NCBI GenBank assembly: GCA_963969395.1
Contig: OZ017799.1
Location: forward strand, 25,174,501-25,238,500
Source: Pseudoscleropodium purum
Taxonomy: Eukaryota; Streptophyta; Bryopsida; Hypnales; Brachytheciaceae
DNA: 64,000 bases
Reading direction: 5' to 3'
The stretch's first letter is position 1; each line of letters begins with the position of its first letter. Made by a program: the position numbers and the translations under genes. A model generated the notes under the pieces. That model saw only the letters and a list, made by a program, of their open reading frames with translations. It searched no databases and was not told the origin of the DNA. Of this stretch, positions 11,547-23,280 are shown one piece after another.

Positions 11547-11817
11547 CATTAGAAGATTTTCAGCAACTGTGGAGGGTTGTGAGTTCTCCAAGCTACTAGA
11601 GTCGAGGGAACAACCTTGCAACTACTGCTTGACATGGCATGGTGATTGCCATATCACCAAAAAAAATTTCAAATTTTTGTTTGCTTTTTTCTCCATTCTA
11701 AAAATTTTAAATCTTCTTTTTTTCTAAAAAAACAGAATTGACAATGGGAACGACAGGAACTTTGTTGGGGGAATAGGCCTGAAACGGCTATCCCGACCCC
11801 CAAAAAATCCTCTAATG
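11547..11817 (+). mobile_element. MITE-like element with CATTAGAAG ends, copy 2
   Basis: Inverted counterpart of 8188-8471. Its ends, CATTAGAAGATTTT and AAAATCCTCTAATG, are nearly perfect inverted repeats. Size 271 bp. Non-coding. Confidence 0.65.
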
Positions 11818-11904
11818 AAAATCCTAACCCTTTCCGATTCGTTCCAATCAAACTATCAACTAGAAAGAGATCTACCATTGGAAAGATTATAATAGTTAAA
11901 CAAG

Positions 11905-12560
11905 AAAATCTTACAATTTTGAGAGGCCATATTTGAAGCGCTTGGATGCTTAGGGGGTAATTTGGAATTTTTGCGTGAAATTTTTAGGAAGGACATTAGA
12001 TGAAATTTGAGGGAAAAGAAGCCTGCAAGTTATTAAACTGCGAGAATAAGGGAACCGTACGACTGTAGCAGTCTACTGTAATCAAAACACTGCTAAGTCA
12101 TTTTTCAACTTCTTTTTTCCAAATTTTTTTCTAATAGCACCGCATTTTTAAATTGACAGGGATATAGGAGGGGAAGAGTCCTAAAACAACCCTCACTTGT
12201 CCCAAAAATTATTTTAATGTGCTAATCACCCTCATTTATGTGAAGCTTTGTTTAGTCATTTTGATGAATATTGTAAAAATTATAAGTTTTTTTTATTTCA
12301 ATGTCAAAATGGGTAGCTAAAAATATATTTAAAAAAAATTAATTAATTTTCTTGGATTGTATAGTATTCAAAATTGATACCTATTCAAAAGTATTTAAAC
12401 CATTCAATTTTGAATAATGAAGAGTTTTATTTTGCGGGCAATGAAGGTAGAAGAAACATTTGAAGTCAACCATTGCACTCATGTTTGAAATTTTCAAATA
12501 AAAAAAGAAGGAAGGGTGCCAATTATTTATAAAAACATTTTCACCATTGTAATTATCAAT
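11905..12560 (+). repeat. Segmental repeat module M5, copy 2
   Basis: Second copy of 5930-6565 in the same orientation; similarity continues through AAAATATAT...TTAATTAATTTT to the GAGTTTTATTTTGCGGGCAAT phrase and beyond. Confidence 0.75.
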
Positions 12561-14147
12561 TCTCAATTTTTTTTATAAAAGTATATAGCCATTTTACTTC
12601 ATTATTTCCTCCAATACATTCTTCTACTTTATAAAAATTTTAAAGATGAATATGAATGTTTTTTTGGTTGAATTTTTTTATATATGTTTTCAATATATTT
12701 TCTAAGGTATTGACTAAAATGTACAAGTTATGGGACATACGTAGAGTTTTTCTTTAAATGTAGAAAGTTAAAACTTCACTTTTTGGAAGGGCTAGAAGAA
12801 TCTACTTTTTGAAATTTAGGCAAATTACACTTGCAACTGGTGAAGATATTTAGTCCAGAATTTAGAAAAATGTACTTGAATGAGTTAACTAAGGGATCCT
12901 ACAATTGGATTTGTTAATAAATAAATGTAGATGAAGATTTTAGCCTTGCTTAGGGGATTAGTATTGTGAGGTAGATTTAGGCCTTTAATCTTTAAACGTA
13001 CAAGCATCCAAAAAGTGGATGCACCTTGGTCAACCTTGATTACAACTTTTAAAATAACTATTTTCAGAATTTGATTTCAACTAAGAAAACAAAATTTGAC
13101 AAGTTTTGTTTCTATATCATTTTAAAGTTTTGAGAAATGTTAAGAATTGAAAGAGTTATTGCATTTGAAAGCTCCATGTGTTAAAATCCAAATAACACAA
13201 TATGGTGTGCTTTTCATTCATTTAAAAAAAAATGTATTTTAAAATTAAATTATAAATTTATGTTTTTCATTCCACTCTTTATTTACAGTAAAAGATACAG
13301 ATTATTCTAATATATATTGTAATTCATATAATTTTATTTCCACCTTTAGCTTTGAAAAATCAAAATAATTTTATTTTTCCTTCAAAATTATTGAAAAAAT
13401 ACAAAAAAGAATAGAAAATTTATTTTTCTAGTAGCAAAAAATATCAAAATTTTGTACATCAATTAAATAAAAGGATAAATTTGGTTTGATAGTCAAATTT
13501 GACTTTAAGGTGTTTGATGTGGCTATTTTGGGTGTAAAGAATAAAATAACCAATTGAAATTTTTTTATGCTAATTTGTATTGCTACTTTTACCTTCTGAG
13601 AAAATTTCAAATAATTTGGATTGTTTTTGCTATTTTTACTCAAATATGTTCATTTTTTGCAACAAAATGATAACAACTAGAAATTTTCACAAAGTAGATT
13701 GCAATTTTTTAAAGTGATATAGAATTCAAAGTTTCAAATAGCAAAAATATCAGATTATTTTTTGAATATAGTTGAAAAAGCTAAAATTAGCTTAGATAAG
13801 AAGTTTGACTATTTTACAGTGGATCAAATCCTTAAGGGGTTAAACATCAAAGAACTTTAAGGGCTATTTTCCAAATAAAAAATATTGGAATTTTTCTACA
13901 CCCTAAGTAATATTACTATAACATGTCTAAACATGTTCACTTGTCAATCATCTTATGTTAGAATAGTTTTGGTGGACTTATGTTAGGGCTTCCTTCACTA
14001 GCTATAATATCTCATTGAGGACAAATGAAAAAGTAGAATGTATTTTTATAGCTTCAGAGAACAAAAATTGTTTGCAAAGTTATATTCCAAGAATGGTGTT
14101 GGAAAAGCCATTTTGTAAAGTATAAGGACAATGATTTTGAAACACAA
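12561..14147. other. AT-rich DNA without recognisable genes
   Basis: No ORF here has a recognisable domain. A TTAGGGG-type end motif followed by TTAA occurs near 13840, suggesting that another decayed TTAA-flanked element ends there, but its other end was not found. Confidence 0.5.
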
Positions 14148-14151
14148 TTAA

Positions 14152-15044
14152 CCCTTGAAGGACCACAACCTTTTTTTTTGTCAAAAAACACTTTAAATTG
14201 TCATGTTTATTGCAAAGAGCAAAAAAGTGTGAAAACTGATTCTTTTGCATATTTAACTATAGGATCTTATAGTAGGCTAGACTAAAAATGTGTGGAAGAA
14301 ATTAAAAAAACCTTTGCTATATAGATTGCAAGATATATGCATTTAGAGTAAAGAAAACAAGTTTTTTGAACCTTAAGTGACTAGATTATTTGACTTTGAA
14401 CCTTCTTAATTGAAATTTTTTCACTGCAAATTTTGAATTCCGTTTTTATTTTTAAGAAGTTGAATTGAGAGTTTGTGAAAAAAATTTAATTTTCATTCTT
14501 AAAGAAATTGTTAAATAAAAGCAAATACAAGGTAGAAAAAAAACTAAATTATTAACATCTCTAAGATAAAATTGAAACAAACTAATTCCAATCGTGAGAT
14601 TGTTTTAGCAAAAAAATTAAACTTTTTAAAAAAAATTAAATTTTTTTTTTGTAGAACTTGAATTCAAAAACAAATCGAATACTATACTTTCTCAAGAAGA
14701 TTCTATGATTGTCTAGAAAACAAGTTGCTCCATAACTTTTACATCATTAATCCAAATGGAATGAATCAAAGCTTTCCATGTACTAGACAAAAATATTATC
14801 TACAGAAATAATTTTTTTAAATTTTTGTTTCAAATTTTTGTGAATTTCTTTTGTTACATGGTGAGATAAAAATTGTATTTAGAATGGTATGATTTTACTC
14901 CTATGTACCAATTGAAATCAAAATTATATTTTTTAAAAGTTAATGTATTTTTCTACCTTAAAAAAAAATTAGAACATCACAATGAAGTTGAGATTGTAGG
15001 AACTTGCCTCAAATCCATTTTTTCCACCACATGGACTTTGTTTG
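14152..15044 (+). mobile_element. TTAA-flanked element, family F1, copy a
   Basis: Starts CCCTTGAAGGACC after TTAA at 14148-14151 and ends at a decayed site TTTA (15045-15048). The interior is similar throughout to 17.5-18.47, 60040-60968 and, inverted, 61269-62192: shared phrases include AGGATCTTATAGTA, GATTGCAAGATATATGCATT and GTGAGATTGTTTTAGCAA. No ORF for a transposase is visible, so it is non-autonomous. Confidence 0.65.
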
Positions 15045-15048
15045 TTTA

Positions 15049-17310
15049 CCCCCTAAAGTCCCAAGGTCATTGTAGTCTTGTGAATTTTTCGATTTTGGAC
15101 AATTTGCTGTGAATAGTGTGAATAGAGACAAATTGACAAAGAATTCACACAATAGAGTAGAAATGTAGACAAATTGCCAGATTAGAAAGGATGTAGAAAG
15201 AAAGAAACATAAAAGCTTTGAGATGGTAAAAGACAAGTTGACTCTACACTTTGGTTTTGAATAGTTGTCTTCAGTTTTGCATATAGCCGGGCAATTTGTC
15301 ATTTTTCTCTCTCTCACTTTCTCGGTTATCATATAGCTTTTGTAAATTGTCTTGTTTTTCATGTACTTTGGAACTTCATAATAATATAATATTTCTTGTA
15401 AACAATTTGTCTATAAGCTTTGAATTTAGATCCAGTGATTGGACTAAATCGGGCAATTTATCAATTGCAGTCAAGATCCAGTGATTGGATCCTCTGAACT
15501 GTAAATCAATTTAACAAATTGTCTTGAGTATCCAGTGATTGGATCTTTGCATTTGTTTGTGTCAAATTGTATGTTTGGTGGATTGTCTTGGATGTGTAAA
15601 ATTATAAAATTGACAATTTGTATGTTTTGCTTCAGTGAGTACACAACAATACTTAGCAATTTGTCAAGTATTGAACTGATTCTGTGAATGGTCTGAAATG
15701 TGGTGTTTGTTTTCAGTGTGTGTTTGATTTATTGGTGTAAGTTGTATGCAGATTTATGGTGATGAATTCGTGGTTGTTTGAAGGAATTATGAAACAAATT
15801 GTCTGTGAATAATTGTGCACTGATTAAGTTGTGTTTGTATGGATTTGTGGGAATTGTGTAATGGTGGATCCATGTTTAGACAATTTGACTGGTTTAGTGT
15901 TGTATCATGAATGTATGAAGTCAAATTGTCCATGTATTACTGTGAGTGAATGAATAACAATTTATCGGGATTAGAAGACAATTTGTCTTTGGGATTGTCG
16001 TGAATCAAACGGAGCAGACGATTTGTCAATTAGTTGATAACGCGGATGCTGTGGAGTCGACGTGCGTGTAAAGACAATTTTCCGGAACCAGTGATGCAGG
16101 TCAACTAATTTCAAATAAGTTCCTGATGTATTTTAATTTGTACTTTTGACCAATTGTCTTGTTGAGTTTATTTATAATTTTTGTGATTGTCTGGACTACT
16201 ACAATTTTATGAATTATGTAGAAAAGTAGTGTATCAGGGTTTTAGTACATGGCTGTGAGAAGACAAATTGACAAGTCATAACTGTAATCATAATAAACAA
16301 TTAGAACCAGTTTCAAAGAATTAAAAGTAATTAGAGACAAATTGTCTAAAGAATTTCAATAGTGAATTTGTTCCGTGGTGTATGATATATATATATATAT
16401 ATATAATTTAAATTGATGTGCGTAAAATTGGGAGATTAAAGAATTGGGATGCTGGAAGAACGGATCCAGGTATGGCAATTTGATTTATTTTTATGCTGGT
16501 AATGTATGAAGTCAAATTGTCCGGAATATGTGTTGTGTGATTGAATCAAGAATTATGTGTGGATAGACCAGTTGTCCAAAATAGAATTAAGTTAATTTAT
16601 TTTATGACTGAATTTCTGAAATAATAATACAGTTGGTAGAATAGAAGCAAATTGTCTGAACTCATGGTTGTTAGAGTGATTAACAACCGGGTCTCTAACT
16701 GACAATTTGTCTTGGGCCAATTGATATTGTTGAAGATAGTACAGTCATAGTAGGCTTATGTTAAAGACAATTTGCCGTAGTGTTTAGATTTCATTGCAGA
16801 CAGTGTATAGGCAAATTGTTCTTATCAATTTAATTACTGAAAAGAGTATTGTGCCTGGAATTAGTAGAAGTAATAAATATGTGGTAGAACAAATTGACTG
16901 AGTAACGGATGGAGTATACTGTGTGACAAATAGTTTTTGTTGATAGTTAGGACAAAGTGAAAGAGAAGTTGTGATTATCAAAATGTGTGGTTATATGGAT
17001 GGTGTGTTGGATAAATTGACTTGTTGTTGTTGATGTTGTAAATTGTATTGCATCACACACTCATTCCCATTGCATTAGATAGAGACAATTTGTTGTAGAG
17101 GACTGGGACTTTGTGATACTCATTTAACTTAGTAATTTGGCTAGTTAAGTAGTGACTGGACAAATTGTCTTGGTAAAAAGCTTCACGGTAATTAATGAAT
17201 ATATATATTATAAATGTGTATATGTAAATTGTTGCATTTAAAAGTCTAGATCATGCATGACAAATTGCTCTTATAAACCTGCCAAATTGTCTTGAAAATA
17301 CCCCTAGAAT
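15049..17310. repeat. Tract with ~35 dispersed copies of the palindromic motif GACAAATTGTC
   Basis: Immediately after copy a, a further CCCCCTAAAGTCCCAAGG start-like motif is followed by 2.2 kb in which GACAATTTGTC, its complement GACAAATTGTC or one- to two-base variants occur about every 50-80 bp in either orientation (e.g. near 15127, 15168, 15398, 15788, 15984, 16268, 16336, 16702, 17160). Between the motifs the sequence is not repetitive. A second short repeat, ATCCAGTGATTGGA, occurs three times between 15430 and 15545. A (TA)n run lies at about 16385-16405. No gene. The arrangement resembles the subterminal transposase-binding arrays of CACTA or hAT elements; that is an inference. Confidence 0.75.
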
Positions 17311-17499
17311 ACTAGGCAGGACCGGGACAACACTCATGCGTCCATAGCATTATTTAACAGACAGGCTACCAAATTCATCCTTGGGATATAAGAGTGTTTT
17401 ACAATTGATTTCTATAGTAAAATTGTTGAGTAAATCCCATAACAATTTAACTTACAAGTGACTTCTAGCTGCGAAACATTAGACTATTTGACCATTCCC

Positions 17500-18471
17500 T
17501 TTGATTTTAGGACCCCTATACTTAGTCCTGGGTTTTGGGAAATAGACAAAATCTAGACTACAGTCATTTTTCTATCAAAACCCCCTAAAAACTGCCATTT
17601 TTGCGACGTTTCACCCAAGGAAACAAAAATAATCATTTTCTTAGAATCTAACCATAGGATCTTGTACTTCACTTGTCTTAACTCATGTGGTAAATTTTTT
17701 ATGAAGTTTGATTGTATAGATTGGAAGATATTAGCATTCAAAGTTGAAAAAGAAAGTTTTTTTTAACACTGGCCTACAATTTTAGATGATTTTGACCGCC
17801 AATTATGGAATTCTTTTATACTAAAGACTTTGAATTAAAAAAAAATTATGTTGAAGAATTGAGTTGAAAGTCTAGGAAAAAAATTCAAAAAAAAAACACT
17901 TAATTTTCATTCTTTAAAAAATTGTTAAATAGATATAGGTCCAAGATTGGAAAAAAACCAAAATTGTTAATAGCTTCAAGATGGGATTGAAAGACAATAA
18001 TCCCAATGGTGAGATTGTTCTAGCAAGAAAATACAACATTCTCAAAAACAAAGTTGTGAAAACTTGTGAAAATTGCATTCAGAAATTAATCCTATGAGTT
18101 ATTTTTTCAAGAAGATCCCTAAACTACCCGAAAAACAAGATTGTTTGTAACTTTCTCATTATTAGTCCAAATAGAACAAATCAAAGCTTCACATCTAGAC
18201 AAAAATATAACATTTTAGAAGAAACAAAATAAGAATTTATTTTGACTTTTTGCGATTTTTTTTGTGTTGCTTGCCAAACCCAGTTTTAAGCTTTTTGTGG
18301 TGTAATTTTTGCTCCCGTGCACCAATTGAAAAAAATAAATTCTATTCCCACATAGCTAATTGTTTTTTCTATCTTAAGGGAAAGTTTCAAAAAAATTCAC
18401 CAAAATTTGAGGTCACAAGAACCTGCTTGAAATCTGATTTGTCCTTTGAGGGGACAATGGGACTTTAGGGA
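17500..18471 (+). mobile_element. TTAA-flanked element, family F1, copy b (left end decayed)
   Basis: Similar throughout to copies a, c and d (ACTGCCATTTTTGCGAC, CCATAGGATCTTGTA, CCCAATGGTGAGATTGTTCT). The right end reads GGGACTTTAGGGA followed by TTAA at 18472-18475. The left end near 17.5 kb is too diverged to place exactly. Confidence 0.55.
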
Positions 18472-18475
18472 TTAA

Positions 18476-19960
18476 AGGTTAAAATTTAAGTAAATTTTTT
18501 TCATATAACCATTCTTAAACAAAACAAGTAGAAGTCACTACTTGTTTATAAGCTCTTTATTTTCAAATGTCATTTGTATCAATGTAATTCGGCTCTTTGC
18601 CACACTCTACAATATTTGAGGAGTAATTTTAGAATTGTAAATGTAGCCTTGAATCACTATAGAATGATTTTTATTCAATTGTGACTAACGTGAGAGAAAG
18701 CTATATTTTATCTTTGCAATCACACACTTTTGTCTTCTGTCATAAAATTTGTTGTCTTGGGTAGATTTCTTGTGTTAATACCAAAATTTTAGTATATTCA
18801 AATTTATAGAAAAGCTTGTGTAGATTGGTGCCATAGACTTTTTTCCTACTTGAACCCCATTTTTACAAAGTAAAGATACAAAAAGCACATTCTAAGCAAC
18901 AATTAGAGTGACTTTGTGAATTGCTATGTCTCAAATCTTTGTAAAAGATGACCTTTGAAGGCTACACTTGTCTAAATCTCATCTATTACCTTGATGATAT
19001 GCCTAAAAAGATTGTAGACAATTTAACAATATTTAAAGGCAATAAAATCAATGGAATTAGACTAAATTACAAATGCTAACCACCCTAAATACAATCAACC
19101 AAATTTGGTCAATTGGACATCTTTAAAGTCTTAGAACATTGCTAGCCATTCACATCCAACTAGACTCTTTCCAAATTTGCTTGGACGGACTCTTCTAATT
19201 CTTATAGTTGCAAGAGAACAACATTCCCCACTCATCCCCTCCACACTACCCCTAAATCATTGCGATTGAACTCTAAACCTTCGTGATTGCTCCCTTGCTA
19301 GCAAAAAGCAAAGACACAATTCAAGTTCAATCAACATGCTTGGCGGAGACACCATCATGTGGTTTGGAGTGTTGAATTCGGCATGACAACAAATTCTTCA
19401 TCTCTTCCCATCTTTAGTAGGGGACCAATAAAGCCCTGCTACTACACTAACACATTGGGCAACTTCAATGAGAATAGCTGGCAATGTAGGTTGCTTTCTT
19501 TTCATGCAAAAAGGATGAACAATGATTAATTATGGCGAGGTTCCCGGTGCAATTGCGGTGCATTACAATCAACTACAAGACTCTTGATATTGCAACCAAC
19601 CTTTGGTGGGTTTAGCAACCAATCCTTAGTTCGAAACAAGAAAGCTTCTATATGACTAGTATGGGAGGAACATAATCTTCAGCTAAAAAATTCATAGTAA
19701 TCATGTTTTGAGAAATAAAAACCTAGAAAATTATGAAAACCTTCCAAACTCTATTTCTGCACATGGGAAAATTTCTCTACTGAAGAAACCCACCCTGCAA
19801 ATACGTGTAACTGCTTAAGTTGTCAGAAATGGGTTGCCTCCCTTCCATGTGACGGATTGCTCTTTTTTCTCCTTCCGTTCCTTCCCACTTACACTACGTT
19901 ACCTCTTCAATGATATCAACCTACTGCAGGAGACTACTGTCAATCGCACAGACCCATATA
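18476..19960. other. AT-rich DNA without recognisable genes
   Basis: No domain-bearing ORF, tandem repeat or terminal-repeat pair recognised. Confidence 0.4.
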
Positions 19961-20790
19961 ATATCTGATTGCACTCAATATCTTCTTCTTTCCTGCTCCG
20001 ATTCAATCAGATGCCTGCCCGCCATTCAGTTCTAATCCAGAGTCCGTCCATGGCATTGAAAATGCAAGTTATTCCAAGAGTGACAAATGGAAGAAGCTGG
20101 CTTACCTTGACAAGTTTTCAGTTCATGATGGAGCCTCGAAATCGGCAACAAGTTTATATTTGTCCGTTACTAACTGTGACTGGTAACATAACATGGCACG
20201 ATTTCCAGGACGGAGTGCTTCGATCATTCATGACGACGAGCCAGCAGTGGTTATGGCAATCGGTACCTTACTGAATTTCACAAAGAAAAAATAAAGCAGG
20301 AAACTCACACTAGCTTACACGAGGAGAGGCCGGCTTCAGTTAAGTTATCGAGGCTCGATCTCTCTGTTAATTTGTGTAGCATTTACATTATCTTACTGTA
20401 GCTTGAGTTACTGTAAGTTAGGTTCTTCAATTCGATCTCCAACTTCCTTAACCGACAGTCCTTGCAAATGTGCTCCTGTCGCTTTAATTTGTCAATTAAC
20501 TGAATGCATGCCAAGCCTGCAAGCTAGCCTGCTCCGGTCCCGGGGCTCCTGGCTTCGGTGTTGCGCCAATCGAGTCGCACTTGTGTCAACCCCAAGAAAA
20601 GCTGCAGAGGAAAGGACACCCAGTTGAGGAGTTTGAGGGAGCAAGGGCCACGACACACCCCAACACTCGCAGTGTGGCAGCCATCACTGCTGAGCTCATC
20701 ACAGGGGAGCTTAACGTAGGACTTACGCTGGTCAATGACTCAATGGTTAAGTCATGTTTGGCTCCTCACTTGGAGGTCCTGTAAGATAAG
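19961..20790 (+). pseudogene. Unrecognised GC-richer segment, possibly decayed coding sequence
   Basis: This 0.8-kb stretch has a near-balanced base composition unlike the AT-rich DNA on both sides. Open frames include 19969-20274 (101 codons) and a frame ending at 20784 that is open from about 20540 and reads NTRSVAAITAELITGELNVG near its end. That last part loosely resembles the C-terminal region of beta-lactamase-related serine hydrolases, but this is weak and no catalytic motif is seen. It may be a gene fragment carried in by a transposon. I do not assign a function. Confidence 0.25.
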
Positions 20791-20796
20791 TGGGGT

Positions 20797-21223
20797 TTAA
20801 CCCTTAAACGCCAAAGGGGTGACCCTCGAAATCATTCTTTTCTATTACCATGTGAATCACTAGCCTGCAAAATTGCAAAAGTAGTCATTGCAAGTCAAAC
20901 TACTGTACAAAACCTTCCCTTTTCAAAACAAATTTTGAGGATGAATAGTTGCACTTCTGTTCTATACAATTTGATTTTGTGTCATCTATCGCATACAAAA
21001 CGTCCACCTCGACATTCAAGGATTAACCTTGTAAGGCTACTATGGACACTAAGTGTCTGAATGGATGACAAAGAATTCATCGAGAAGTACAACTATACAT
21101 CTTTGGAGTTTTGTTGTAAAAAGGAAACATCTTCTATAGTAGTTTGACTTCCAATTAGTACTTTTCTATTTTTTTTAAGCGATTGATTCCCACAATATTT
21201 GAAAATGATGATTACAGGGTTAA
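20797..21223. mobile_element. Palindromic TTAA-flanked element related to module M4
   Basis: TTAA at 20797-20800 is followed by CCCTTAAACGCC and the block ends ATTACAGGG before TTAA at 21220-21223. The left arm (about 20820-20920: AAATCATTC...GTGAATCACTAG...CAAACTACTGTA) is matched in inverted orientation by the right arm (about 21125-21215: TAGTAGTTTGACTTCC...GATTGATTCCCACAATATTT). About 420 bp, non-coding: a foldback-type miniature element. Confidence 0.6.
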
Positions 21224-21385
21224 TTTATTGTCTCTACCCTTTGGATAGAGACTATAGTAGTCTGTTCTTGAAGCAATCATTTCAAAACCGATTGGCTTTG
21301 TGGAGAAGCTAAATTCCTTGAAACACTTTTTAGAAAACTTGGGTAGGAAGAAAAATGGAATAGGCATCCAACCTAAGGCGTTTCA

Positions 21386-21640
21386 TCTTTTTTGGACCTT
21401 CATGAAATTAGTTACAAATTTTTGAAGTTGAAATATAGTGGTCGCTAAAAGCAACCATCTCCTCAAATGTACATTGCTGGTACATTGAATAAAGCAAAAT
21501 GTACTCCTTTGTTTCATAATTGCTTTTAGAGCAAATCATTTGGTAGTGACTCTCACAATTTGCATCTGAGTTTCCAAATCCTATCTACAACCACAATTAC
21601 ATGCACAATATATTAGGGTTTGCTTTGAGGGAACAGAGCC
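21386..21640 (+). repeat. Dispersed repeat module M6, copy 2
   Basis: Matches 4856-5105 over about 250 bp in the same orientation. It links the 1.8-12.6 kb mosaic with this part of the window. Confidence 0.75.
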
Positions 21641-21933
21641 TTACGGTCACATTGTTCTTGTTTATAGTGTTTAGGAGCTCAAGGATAGACTCCAAAAGTT
21701 ACTTCGAAGCATTTGATATTTCCTTTAACCTTGTAAAGATGTTATGGACCTAAAAAGTCCAATGGATGACTTCTCTATAGAAAGAAAGAATGTTGACCTA
21801 ACCTATTGGTTCAACAATTGGAGTATTTGGATGACTATTTTGGCCATGGTGGGGGTGCATCCTTTGAGAGTGAAGTCCAACTAATATTCATGTGGTATTT
21901 TTCCGTGGATCTCCAATAATGAAGGGATATTAA

Positions 21934-22881
21934 CCCTTTAAGGTCGGAGACTATGTTTTCACCAAAAACACTCCAAAACTGCCATTTCTAATACAAGCAC
22001 CAAATTTTAAATGAAAAACATTTTTGGACACATGTAACTGTAGGATCTTGTAGTAAAGTTTTTTGAAAACATGTGAATTTTTTTTTTAGAAATTTCCACA
22101 GTGTAGATTGCAAGATATTAGCATTTGAAGTGACAAGTTTCCTTTTTTTGGCCCTATAAAAATCCGGGCAGCTGCACTTCAAAGGGTTACATTTATATGA
22201 AAAAATGTCCAAAATGGTGGTTACTCTTTGAATTCATTTTTCAAGTCAAGTTGGCTACATAGTTTTAAGAATTTCAAATCATTTGAAATCATACAACATA
22301 TAGGAAAAAAATAGTAAGTAGAAAGGAGTAGAGAATGATTTAAAATACTAAATTGTTAACAATTTATTTATGGAATTGAAAAATGCCAATCCCAATGGTT
22401 GTAATGTTGTCATAAACAATATACACCCAAGATTTTTATTTTTTTCCAAAAACATTGAAAATTGAATTAAATAAAGGACTTCAAAGTTTATTTTAGAGTA
22501 TGGATTCTATAACGACCTACAAACTCCTACAAACTAATTTTCCTCATAACTTTTGACTCATTGATCAAAATGGAATGATTCAAAGCTTTCCAAGTATATA
22601 AAAATCTAGATAACCAATTTCAAATTTTAATTTAAGAAAAAAATAATTTTTAAAGAAATTTTTTTTGTTGCTTGGATTGCCCATTGATCATAGAAAAGTA
22701 CATATCATACAATAACTTCTTAACCATGTAGGCAAAAGTCATGAAAATTGTTAGGCCTTAAAGCTACTCTTTGGACACATGTTGTGTTAAAATTTCAGCA
22801 AAATAAAATTAAAACTCCATTCATGGTGAGCTACCCAAAATTTCTATGTTGCCAAAAAACGTAGTTTAGGTGTTTAGGGGG
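21934..22881 (+). mobile_element. TTAA-flanked element, family F2, intact copy e
   Basis: The best-preserved F2 member: TTAA (21930-21933), then CCCTTTAAGGTCGG ... GTGTTTAGGGGG, then TTAA (22882-22885); 948 bp between. The interior shares the AGGATCTTGTAGTA and GTAGATTGCAAGATATTAGC phrases with family F1, so the families are related. The ORF on the minus strand at 21988-22212 is not conserved as a protein in other copies. No transposase. Confidence 0.7.
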
Positions 22882-22885
22882 TTAA

Positions 22886-23276
22886 TATCTAATGGAGTAC
22901 ATCCTAACAATATAGACTAATTGCACCTTTAGGGACTCAAAACCATTTTTCCTTAATGCATAGCCACCTTCAATCATGACTTTGTACCAAGGTCTTCTTG
23001 AACACACTTTGATAAAAGTTGGATGGTGTTCTACTCCATGCTAGGTTGTGAGGTGAATCTTGGGATGAATCCTAAAGTATAATTGTATGGACTTAGTAGG
23101 AATCCACCCTATGTCATAAAATGATATGTTTAATGTCTTATGATAGTTACGTGATGGGAATTATGGAAGAATGGAGAATCCATGATTAGTATTTGAACCT
23201 TATACTGCAAGTGCACAATGTATATAATGTTAGGAGATCATGACCTTTGATGCTACAACAAGTGTCACAAACATAG
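22886..23276. other. Intergenic DNA, nothing recognised
   Basis: No ORF with a domain and no repeat match seen. Confidence 0.4.
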
Positions 23277-23280
23277 TTAA

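Noticed and set aside
15049..17310. CRISPR-like array
   Set aside because: Spacing is irregular, the motif is only 11 bp, occurs in both orientations, and the host DNA is clearly eukaryotic.
19321..19500. Minus-strand Ty1/copia remnant
   Set aside because: A few suggestive residues only; no RT, integrase or LTR signature could be identified.
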